Part shown: positions 1 to 5,179 of the stretch, in pieces
Layout: the number at the start of each line of letters is the position of its first letter
Numbering within the stretch: position 1 is the stretch's first letter
Assembly: GCA_002282555.1 (NCBI GenBank)
Contig: NCJR01000083.1
Coordinates: 1 to 7,732, forward strand
Direction: 5' to 3'
Length of the DNA stretch: 7,732 bases
Source of the DNA: Rhodobacterales bacterium 34-62-10
GTDB taxonomy: Bacteria > Pseudomonadota > Alphaproteobacteria > Rhodobacterales > Rhodobacteraceae
Program-made: the position numbers and the translations under genes
Notes under the pieces: model-generated
Databases searched by the model: none
What the model was told of the DNA's origin: nothing
The model's input: the letters and a program-made list of their open reading frames with translations, nothing else

Positions 1-279
1 GATGAAGCCCACATCTGCCCGCCGCACCGCCGTGCGCCGCCGATCCGACAACCCGACCATATCAGCCCCGCCGATCCGCACCGATCCGGCATCGGGCGTA
101 TCCAGCAGCCCCGCGATATGCAGTAGCGTGGACTTACCCGCCCCCGATGGCGCCACCAGCGCCACTACCTCGCCGCGCGCCACGCGCAGATCGACGCCCT
201 GCAACACCTGCACCGCATTGGGCTTGCCCCGGTTATAGGTCTTCTCGACCCCCGCAAGTTGCAGCACCACATCACTCAT
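1..279 (-). CDS. lolD: LolD, ATPase of the lipoprotein-releasing ABC transporter (N-terminal 93 codons; 3' end outside window)
   Basis: The minus strand is open from an ATG at 279-277 to the window edge. LolD is the cytoplasmic ATPase that powers extraction of outer-membrane lipoproteins from the inner membrane and their handover to LolA. The visible part holds the ABC N-terminal beta region (VVLQLAGVEKTY, residues 4-15) and a P-loop APSGAGKST at residues 43-51. It is followed by LLHIAGLLDTPDAG, the typical LolD/MacB-type continuation. The frame is cut at VGFI, just before the expected Q-loop glutamine; the signature, Walker B and H-loop lie outside. The first glycine of the Walker A consensus is alanine here, which I recall as common in LolD of this lineage. 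The ATG overlaps the end of lolC by 8 nt (272-279), so translational coupling is likely. Family assignment is firm; LolD rather than a related MacB-like ATPase follows from the lolC neighbour. Confidence 0.93.
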   Translation of the reverse strand, partial: MSDVVLQLAGVEKTYNRGKPNAVQVLQGVDLRVARGEVVALVAPSGAGKSTLLHIAGLLDTPDAGSVRIGGADMVGLSDRRRTAVRRADVGFI

Positions 280-1564
280 AGCGCAGCGCCTCCACCGGGT
301 TCATCCGCGCCGCACGCCGGGCCGGAAAGATCGTGACGACGAAGGACAGTCCCAGCGACAGCGCCACAGCCGACAGCACATCACCCAGTTGCAGCTTGGC
401 GGGCAAGGCATAGATGCCCCGCACCGCAGGATCCCAGACACCGCCGCCCGCGACATAGTTCACAAAGGAAAAGATCGGGTCGATATAAATGGCGAACAGA
501 CAGCCAAGGATCACCCCCGCCGCCGTGCCGATGATCCCTGTGAAAGCCCCGCAAATAAAGAACACCCGCAGCACCGACCCTTCCGACAGGCCCATGGTGC
601 GCAGAATGCCGATATCGCGCCCCTTGTTCTTGACCAGCATGATCAGCCCGGACACGATATTCATCGCCGCGATCAGCACCAGAATGGACAGGATCACGAA
701 CATCACATTGTCCTCGATCTCCAGCGCGCGCAGAAATCCACCGCTGGAATCCCGCCATGTCCAAAGCTGCGCCCGCGGCCCCGCCGCCTCCAGCAGCGCC
801 AGCTCCAATCGGTCGATCTGCTCCGGCTCCTCGACCATCACCTCGATCTCGTCAGCCAGCCCCTCGCGGTTGAAATAGCTCTGCGCCTCGGCAAAGGGCA
901 TGTAGACGCGGGTGCGGTCGATATCCCAGCGCCCGGCGGTAAAGACATAGACCACCTCATAGGCTTTGACGCGCGGGCTGGTGCCAAAGGCCGTCCGCGC
1001 CCCATCGGGCGAGATGATGCGGATCCGGTCGCCCAAGCCCACACCCAATTCGCGCGCAACCCCCGATCCGATGGCGATACCCTCATCGAACCGCGCAAGA
1101 TCGCCCTGCGCCTGCGCCTGATCGCCGCCCACACGGGGAATCCCGCGCAGGTCATCCGTGCTGATCCCGAACACCTCGATCCCGGCATTGCGACCACTGG
1201 CATTGGCCATGACCTGCCCCTTGATCAGCGGGGCCGCGCGGATCACGCCCGGCACTGTCGTCAGCGCCTCGGCCAAAGCCTCGTAATCGCTCAGGCTGCG
1301 ATTGATCGCCCCCGTCGCCGGATCAACCTGCCCCGCGTTGTAAACCGTGACATGCGCATTGGCCCCAAGGATCGTATCGACGAATTCCGCCCGGAACCCC
1401 GACCGCACCGCCAGCGTCGCGATCAGCGCGAACACCGCCAGCGTGATCCCGATCAGGCTGATCCATGTCATCACGGACACACCGCCCTCGGCACGCCGCG
1501 CCCGCAGATAGCGCCAGGCGATCATCCATTCGAAGGCCGCGAAGGGCCGAGTCGTGCCTGCCAT
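272..1564 (-). CDS. lolC: LolC/LolE-family lipoprotein-releasing ABC transporter permease
   Basis: A 430-residue inner-membrane permease of the LolC/E family, partner of LolD in releasing lipoproteins to the periplasmic carrier LolA. The N-terminal segment FEWMIAWRYLRARR (11-24) precedes TM1 (about 31-53). A large periplasmic MacB-like domain follows (about 55-285). The C-terminal FtsX domain has three TM helices (about 287-312, 332-360 and 394-414). Between TM2 and TM3 lies the cytoplasmic coupling segment KNKGRDIGILRTMG (312-325), diagnostic of LolC/E. The C-terminus FPARRAARMNPVEALRYE (413-430) is the classic family ending. Length is close to the family norm of about 400-430. The start is supported by GAGGA (complement of 1571-1575) 6 nt before the ATG. 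Many alphaproteobacteria have one such permease acting as a homodimer rather than separate LolC and LolE; no second copy lies in the window, but the window is too small to exclude one. It ends inside the lolD start. Confidence 0.95.
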   Translation of the reverse strand: MAGTTRPFAAFEWMIAWRYLRARRAEGGVSVMTWISLIGITLAVFALIATLAVRSGFRAEFVDTILGANAHVTVYNAGQVDPATGAINRSLSDYEALAEALTTVPGVIRAAPLIKGQVMANASGRNAGIEVFGISTDDLRGIPRVGGDQAQAQGDLARFDEGIAIGSGVARELGVGLGDRIRIISPDGARTAFGTSPRVKAYEVVYVFTAGRWDIDRTRVYMPFAEAQSYFNREGLADEIEVMVEEPEQIDRLELALLEAAGPRAQLWTWRDSSGGFLRALEIEDNVMFVILSILVLIAAMNIVSGLIMLVKNKGRDIGILRTMGLSEGSVLRVFFICGAFTGIIGTAAGVILGCLFAIYIDPIFSFVNYVAGGGVWDPAVRGIYALPAKLQLGDVLSAVALSLGLSFVVTIFPARRAARMNPVEALRYE

Positions 1565-1587
1565 CTGCGTTCCTCACCTTATCGGAC

Positions 1588-1611
1588 AAAGGGGCAGCAC
1601 AGCGCCGCCCC
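1588..1611 (-). terminator. Hairpin between proS and lolC: weak terminator or attenuator candidate
   Basis: In minus-strand RNA the arms GGGGCGGC (complement of 1611-1604) and GCTGCCCC (complement of 1598-1591) form an 8-bp stem with one G-U pair and a 5-nt loop, followed by UUU (complement of 1590-1588). On the plus strand the same position is an A-C mismatch, so the fold favours the proS-to-lolC direction. The U-run is only three long and lolC starts 24 nt further on, so this may be a partial terminator, an attenuator or a 3'-end stabiliser rather than a full stop. It is a hand-found fold with no energy calculation. Confidence 0.4.
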
Positions 1612-1613
1612 CT

Positions 1614-1655
1614 GCTTCTTCTTGCTTCAAATATCCCCAGCGCGACGCGCGCCGC
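1614..1655 (-). other. Post-proS spacer with short GC hairpin and purine-rich tail
   Basis: Immediately after the proS stop the minus strand carries alternating GC with a short self-complementary unit (GCGC-GTC-GCGC, complement of 1650-1640). It then reads TGGGGATATTTGAAGCAAGA and a further purine-rich AGAAG run. From memory, similar 'GGGATATTT...AAGAAGAA' strings are frequent at gene ends in Rhodobacterales genomes, so this may be a copy of a lineage-specific dispersed intergenic motif. Only one copy is in the window, so repetitiveness is not shown here. Confidence 0.3.
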
Positions 1656-2987
1656 TCAGCGATAGATCTCGACCAGACGCGCCACGGCCGCCTCGGGCGT
1701 CATCTCGACGCTTTCGCCCGTGCGCCGCGATGTCAACTCGACCACACCCGCCGCCAGACCGCGCGGGCCGACGGTGATCCGCCACGGCAGGCCGATCAGG
1801 TCCATCGTGGCGAATTTCGCCCCCGCCCGCTCCTCGCGGTCATCATAAAGCGGCTCAAGGCCTGCGGCCTCCATCGCCTTGTAAAGCCCGTCGCAGGCGG
1901 CATCGGCGGCGGCATCGCCTTGCTTGAGGTTGACAATCCCGCAATGGAACGGCGTCACCCCCTCGGGCCAGATGATGCCCTTGTCGTCATGGCTGGCCTC
2001 GATGATGGCACCCACCAGACGGCTGACGCCGATGCCGTGGCTGCCCATATGCACGGGCACTTTGGTGCCATCGGCGGTCTGGACGGTGGCCCCCATCGCC
2101 TCGGAATACTTGGTGCCGAAATAGAAGATCTGCCCCACTTCGATCCCGCGCGCGGTGCGGCGACGCTCTTCGGGGATCTGGTTGAAGATCGCCGCGTCAT
2201 GCGTCTCGTCGGTGCGGGCATAGCGACTGGTGAATTCCTCCAGCACGGCCTTGCACTGATCGACACTGTCGTAATCAATCGCACGGTCACCGAATTTCAG
2301 ATCGGTGATCTCGCTGTCATAGAACACCTCGCTCTCGCCGGTTTCGGCCAGCACAAGGAATTCATGGGTGTCATCGCCACCAATGGGGCCGGAGTCCGCG
2401 CGCATCGGGATCGCCTGCAGGCCCATCCGCTCATAGGTGCGCAGATAGCTGACCAGATGGCGGTTATAGGCGTGCAGCGCCGCCTCCTTGTCGATGTCGA
2501 AATTGTAGCCATCCTTCATCAGGAACTCACGCCCCCGCATCACGCCGAAACGCGGGCGCATCTCGTCGCGGAACTTCCACTGGATGTGATAGAGCGTCAG
2601 CGGCAGGTCTTTATAACTGCCGACATGGGCGCGGAAGATGTCGGTGATCATCTCCTCGTTCGTCGGACCATACAGCATGTCGCGGTCCTGCCGGTCGGTG
2701 ATGCGCAGCATTTCCTGCCCGTAATCGTCATAGCGCCCGCTTTCGCGCCACAGGTCGGCGGGTTGCAGCGTGGGCATCAGCATCGGAATGTGCCCCGCGC
2801 GCACCTGCTCTTCATGCACGATCTGTTCGATCCGGCGCAACACCTTGAAGCCCAGCGGCAACCACGAATAAATACCGGCCGCACTTTGCTTGATCATGCC
2901 AGCCCGCAGCATCAGGCGGTGGCTGACAATCTGCGCCTCGGCGGGATTTTCTTTCAGAACAGGCAGGAAATAACGCGTCAGACGCAT
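1656..2987 (-). CDS. proS: Prolyl-tRNA synthetase, short alphaproteobacterial type
   Basis: Class II aminoacyl-tRNA synthetase that charges tRNA-Pro with proline in the cytosol; 443 residues. Visible landmarks are the motif-1 region with GIYSWLPLG (38-46), the proline-site element GPTNEE (107-112), motif 2 with [20 protein letters not shown] (138-157), and motif 3 with [16 protein letters not shown] (315-330). The anticodon-binding domain covers about 345-443. Bacterial ProRS of the E. coli kind is about 570 residues because an editing domain (INS) sits between motifs 2 and 3. Here only about 60-65 residues occupy that place (about 220-285), the miniature form known in alphaproteobacteria, so mischarged Ala-tRNA-Pro must be cleared in trans, usually by a ProXp-ala-type hydrolase. 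The start is supported by AAGGGG (complement of 2994-2999) 6 nt before the ATG. It is first gene of a leftward proS-lolC-lolD cluster and is divergent from the AI-2E family gene. Confidence 0.97.
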   Translation of the reverse strand: MRLTRYFLPVLKENPAEAQIVSHRLMLRAGMIKQSAAGIYSWLPLGFKVLRRIEQIVHEEQVRAGHIPMLMPTLQPADLWRESGRYDDYGQEMLRITDRQDRDMLYGPTNEEMITDIFRAHVGSYKDLPLTLYHIQWKFRDEMRPRFGVMRGREFLMKDGYNFDIDKEAALHAYNRHLVSYLRTYERMGLQAIPMRADSGPIGGDDTHEFLVLAETGESEVFYDSEITDLKFGDRAIDYDSVDQCKAVLEEFTSRYARTDETHDAAIFNQIPEERRRTARGIEVGQIFYFGTKYSEAMGATVQTADGTKVPVHMGSHGIGVSRLVGAIIEASHDDKGIIWPEGVTPFHCGIVNLKQGDAAADAACDGLYKAMEAAGLEPLYDDREERAGAKFATMDLIGLPWRITVGPRGLAAGVVELTSRRTGESVEMTPEAAVARLVEIYR

Positions 2988-3017
2988 GTTGGACCCCTTG
3001 GGATGTGCATTTGCGTC

Positions 3018-3046
3018 GGTTTAGGGCAGCAGGCAGGTTCAAGCAA
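3018..3046 (-). promoter_or_regulatory. Weak sigma70-like promoter candidate for proS
   Basis: On the minus strand TTGCTT (complement of 3046-3041) and TAAACC (complement of 3023-3018) are spaced by 17 nt. The -35 matches TTGACA at 4 of 6 positions and the -10 matches TATAAT only partly. The placement would give a 5' leader of roughly 20-25 nt before the proS ATG at 2987, with the AAGGGG SD inside it. In GC-rich alphaproteobacteria such matches occur by chance, so this is only a candidate. Confidence 0.3.
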
Positions 3047-3103
3047 GCAGGATGCGGCAAAGGATTGCGGGGATATGCCTGTCCCGGACCAGCAAGCAGC
3101 ACA

Positions 3104-3131
3104 CGGTGTCGTCACGCACACAACGACACCG
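3104..3131. repeat. Inverted repeat A: perfect 9-bp stem, 10-nt loop
   Basis: CGGTGTCGT (3104-3112) is the exact reverse complement of ACGACACCG (3123-3131). There is no T-tract on either side, so it is not a standard intrinsic terminator. Its right arm shares three bases (3129-3131) with the left arm of the next inverted repeat, so the two full stems cannot form together. The core CGACACC recurs at 3161-3167 and could serve as an alternative partner of 3105-3111. Confidence 0.6.
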
Positions 3132-3153
3132 CCGGGTCACACACTCCCGGCGG
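3129..3153. repeat. Inverted repeat B: perfect 8-bp GC-only stem, 9-nt loop
   Basis: CCGCCGGG (3129-3136) pairs exactly with CCCGGCGG (3146-3153) around the loop TCACACACT. All eight pairs are G-C. It overlaps inverted repeat A by 3 nt and is followed after 5 nt by the palindrome TGTCGACA (3159-3166). No poly-T follows on either strand. Confidence 0.6.
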
Positions 3154-3196
3154 AGCCTGTCGACACCTGCCAGTACTCTCCCGAAACATACCGCAC

Positions 3197-3215
3197 TGCC
3201 GCCTCTCCTGCGGCA
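3197..3215. repeat. Inverted repeat C: perfect 6-bp stem, 7-nt loop
   Basis: TGCCGC (3197-3202) pairs with GCGGCA (3210-3215) around CTCTCCT. On the minus strand the loop reads AGGAGAG, which resembles a Shine-Dalgarno or anti-SD-binding element exposed in a loop. It is the third stem within about 110 nt. Confidence 0.5.
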
Positions 3216-3308
3216 CAATCGGGCTTCTGCAAAGTAGGGAATTCCATACCCGCTTGCGATTGAATCCGGCGCTTATGTCCCGCTTTTGCGGCCGCGACAG
3301 GACAGGGC

Positions 3309-3348
3309 TTGAATTGCACCACGCTTAAAGCGACATAGGTTCAAACCT
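3309..3348 (+). promoter_or_regulatory. Candidate promoter/operator of the AI-2E-hdaA operon
   Basis: TTGAAT (3309-3314) is a fair -35 (4 of 6). With a 17-nt spacer the -10 would be GACATA (3332-3337), a poor match, so the promoter call is weak. More distinct are two small palindromes over the same stretch: CGCTT-A-AAGCG (3322-3332) and AGGTT-CA-AACCT (3337-3348). They lie across the putative -10 and start region, where a repressor could act. A good SD, AAGGAG (3351-3356), follows. Confidence 0.3.
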
Positions 3349-3361
3349 GCAAGGAGAGCAC

Positions 3362-4429
3362 ATGGCCCTGCCCGTCAAAGACCAGATCCGCTACTGGGGG
3401 TTCACAACGGTGGCATTCCTTGTCATCCTGTGGTTTCTGGGCGATGTGATCCTGCCCTTTGTGCTGGGTGGTGCGATTGCCTACTTTCTTGATCCTGTCG
3501 CGGACCGGATCGAAAGGCTGGGGGCCTCGCGCGCCGTTGCCACAACGATCATCACACTCAGCGCGCTTCTGATCTTTGTGCTGATGGCGCTGCTTGTGGT
3601 GCCGCTTCTGGTGCAGCAGGCTGTCTCGCTGTTCGACACGGCACCTCAACTGTTCCAGAACCTGCAGGGTTTCCTGACCTCTCGCTTCCCGTCCTTGGTC
3701 GAGGAAGAGTCGGTTCTGCGTCAGTCGCTGATCTCGTTCGGCGAGACAATCCGCGAGCGGGGAGGCGAGTTGCTCAATACCGTGCTCACCTCGGTCAATT
3801 CGCTGGTGGGGATCGTGCTGTTGTTCGTGATCGTGCCGGTGGTTGCCTTTTACCTGCTCTATGACTGGGACCGGATGGTCGGCAAGCTGGATGATCTGCT
3901 GCCGCGCGACCATGCCCCCACGATCCGTCAACTGGCGACCGAAATTGACCAGACCCTGGCCAGCTTCATCCGTGGCATGGGCACGGTCAGTCTGATCCTG
4001 GGCACCTATTACGCCGTGGCCCTGATGCTGGTGGGGCTGCAATTCGGGCTTGTCGTCGGCGCTCTGGCGGGCCTCGTGACCTTCATTCCCTATGTGGGCG
4101 CACTGGTGGGCGGGGTGCTGGCCATCGGTCTGGCGCTGTTCCAGTTCTGGGGCGACTGGGTGTCGATCGGTCTTGTTGCGGGCATCTTCGTGCTGGGCCA
4201 GATCGTCGAAGGCAATGTGCTGACACCCAAACTCGTGGGCAATTCGGTCGGCCTGCACCCGGTCTGGCTGATCTTCTCGCTCTCGGTTTTCGGCTCGCTC
4301 TTCGGTTTTGTCGGCATGCTGGTCGCCGTCCCCGTGGCCGCCGTGATCGGTGTGGTTGCCCGCTTTGGCGTCGGCAGCTACAAAAGCAGCCTTCTGTATC
4401 GCGGCGTGGACTCGCGCAGGGACAACTGA
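3362..4429 (+). CDS. AI-2E family (PerM/TqsA-like) inner-membrane transporter
   Basis: A 355-residue polytopic membrane protein of the AI-2E exporter superfamily (UPF0118/PerM). The family includes TqsA, which exports the quorum signal AI-2 in E. coli, and Na+/H+ antiporter-like members, but the substrate of most members is unknown and I assign none here. Hydrophobic segments lie at about 11-44 (two helices), 59-85, 147-167, 208-262 (several), 267-283 and 301-335. A soluble helical stretch (about 86-146) follows the third helix, as in the family. The hallmark segment EGNVLTPKLVGNSVGLHP (283-300) and DWDRM after the fourth helix (168-172) support the assignment. The ATG follows AAGGAG with a 5-nt spacer. 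Its TGA overlaps the next gene's ATG by one base (TGATG at 4427-4431), so the membrane protein and the replication regulator are probably translationally coupled. A quorum-sensing role is not supported by anything in the window. Confidence 0.9.
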   Translation: MALPVKDQIRYWGFTTVAFLVILWFLGDVILPFVLGGAIAYFLDPVADRIERLGASRAVATTIITLSALLIFVLMALLVVPLLVQQAVSLFDTAPQLFQNLQGFLTSRFPSLVEEESVLRQSLISFGETIRERGGELLNTVLTSVNSLVGIVLLFVIVPVVAFYLLYDWDRMVGKLDDLLPRDHAPTIRQLATEIDQTLASFIRGMGTVSLILGTYYAVALMLVGLQFGLVVGALAGLVTFIPYVGALVGGVLAIGLALFQFWGDWVSIGLVAGIFVLGQIVEGNVLTPKLVGNSVGLHPVWLIFSLSVFGSLFGFVGMLVAVPVAAVIGVVARFGVGSYKSSLLYRGVDSRRDN

Positions 4430-5130
4430 TGCACCGCCAACTCAGCTTCGATCTGCCGGTGCGGGCCGCGCTGGGGCGCGAGGATTTTTTCGTAGCCCCC
4501 GCCAATGCCATGGCCGTGGCCCTGATCGAAGGGTGGCAGAACTGGCCGGGACGCAAACTGGTGCTCGAAGGGCCCAAGGGCGCGGGCAAGACCCATCTGA
4601 CCCATGTCTGGGCACAGGCAGCCGGCGCGCGCATCATCACCGCCACCGCACTGGCCGACACCGACATCCCCGCGCTGGCCACTGGTCATGTCGCGGTCGA
4701 AGACGTGCCCCTGATCGCCGGGAAGGCCGCCGCCGAACATGCCCTCTTTCATCTGCACAACCTGATCCTTGCCGAAGGCCAGTCCCTGCTTCTGACAGCC
4801 GACCGGCCCGCCGCGCATTGGGGGCTGACCCTGCCCGATCTGGCCAGCCGGATGCAGGGCACCACCGCCACCCGGCTGGACGCGCCTGACGACCGCCTGC
4901 TGACAGCGGTGCTGGCCAAACTTTTCGCCGATCGTCAGTTGATCCCGACGCCCGACACCATCCCCTATCTGGTCACCCATATGGACCGCTCCTTCGACAG
5001 CGCCCGCCAGCTTGTCGCCATGCTGGACACCGCCGCATTGTCGCAGGGCCGGCCCATCAACCGCAAACTCGCGGCCGAAGTTCTGGAGCATTTCATCCAG
5101 CCGGGTTTTCTGGACAATTCGCAAGACTAA
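4429..5130 (+). CDS. hdaA: HdaA, DnaA regulatory inactivator (Hda homologue)
   Basis: A 233-residue AAA+ protein related to DnaA domain III. In the family, Hda bound to the DNA-loaded beta clamp stimulates DnaA-ATP hydrolysis and so prevents re-initiation of replication. The N-terminus has a clamp-binding motif QLSFDLP (4-10). Walker A is GPKGAGKTHL (48-57). The Walker B position reads HVAVED (87-92), with Glu-Asp at its end. Sensor I is around LLLTADRP (120-127), the arginine-finger box LPDLASRM is at 135-142 (Arg141), and sensor II is SFDSARQL (188-195, Arg193). No DnaA-type DNA-binding domain IV follows, which separates it from DnaA. Length fits Hda (about 220-250). The start overlaps the upstream stop by 1 nt and has AGGGA (4418-4422) 6 nt before it. 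The gene lies between a membrane transporter gene and ppk1, an arrangement I recall from other alphaproteobacteria. Confidence 0.93.
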   Translation: MHRQLSFDLPVRAALGREDFFVAPANAMAVALIEGWQNWPGRKLVLEGPKGAGKTHLTHVWAQAAGARIITATALADTDIPALATGHVAVEDVPLIAGKAAAEHALFHLHNLILAEGQSLLLTADRPAAHWGLTLPDLASRMQGTTATRLDAPDDRLLTAVLAKLFADRQLIPTPDTIPYLVTHMDRSFDSARQLVAMLDTAALSQGRPINRKLAAEVLEHFIQPGFLDNSQD

Positions 5131-5139
5131 GGGCAGCAT

Positions 5140-5173
5140 CCGTTACTGAACCGTCACAAACAGGCAGCATAAG
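5140..5173 (+). promoter_or_regulatory. Candidate Pho box and -10 element of ppk1
   Basis: CCGTTAC (5140-5146) and CCGTCAC (5151-5157) form a direct repeat with a 4-nt spacer, the 11-nt geometry of a PhoB box (consensus CTGTCAT-N4-CTGTCAT). The half-sites match at 4 and 5 of 7 positions. Ten nt downstream lies CATAAG (5168-5173), a 4-of-6 match to TATAAT, which is the usual distance from a Pho box to the -10. Transcription would then begin about 7 nt later, at or next to the ppk1 ATG (5180). ppk genes belong to the Pho regulon in several proteobacteria, so the position makes sense, but the half-site matches are modest. Confidence 0.4.
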
Positions 5174-5179
5174 CCACGC

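Larger units (their letters stand above)
2988..3361. other. 374-bp divergent intergenic region without a convincing gene
   Basis: This separates the leftward proS cluster from the rightward AI-2E/hdaA/ppk1 cluster. It holds the proS Shine-Dalgarno (complement of 2994-2999), a weak proS promoter candidate, three closely spaced inverted repeats (3104-3215), two palindromes (3322-3332 and 3337-3348) and the SD of the rightward gene (3351-3356). A longer, imperfect pairing is also possible: CAATCG at 3216-3221 with CGATTG at 3257-3262. A CCGC-TTTT-GCGG stem-loop (3280-3291) is flanked by TGTC/GACA. Short open frames here have arginine/serine-rich, unfamiliar translations and no SD, so I do not call them genes. 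Confidence 0.7.

Noticed and set aside
389..1777. Long plus-strand frame of 462 codons opposite lolC
   Set aside because: Antisense shadow of a clearly recognisable gene in GC-rich DNA; the translation is His/Arg/Asp/Gln-rich without any family features.
3104..3153. Paired hairpins as a bidirectional intrinsic terminator
   Set aside because: No T-run on either strand, and the flanking genes are divergent, so no terminator is needed here.
3052..3237. Possible small gene in the divergent spacer (61 codons, plus strand)
   Set aside because: No SD, Arg/Ser/Thr-rich random-looking translation, and it runs through the inverted repeats.
1554..3263. Long plus-strand frame of 569 codons opposite proS
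   Set aside because: Shadow frame; proS on the other strand has all class II synthetase motifs and a good SD.
3137..3322. Possible small GTG-started gene on the minus strand of the spacer
   Set aside because: No SD before the GTG and no recognisable features; it overlaps the inverted repeats.
3341..4258. Minus-strand frame of 305 codons opposite the AI-2E family gene
   Set aside because: Gln/His/Asp-rich shadow with no plausible start signal.
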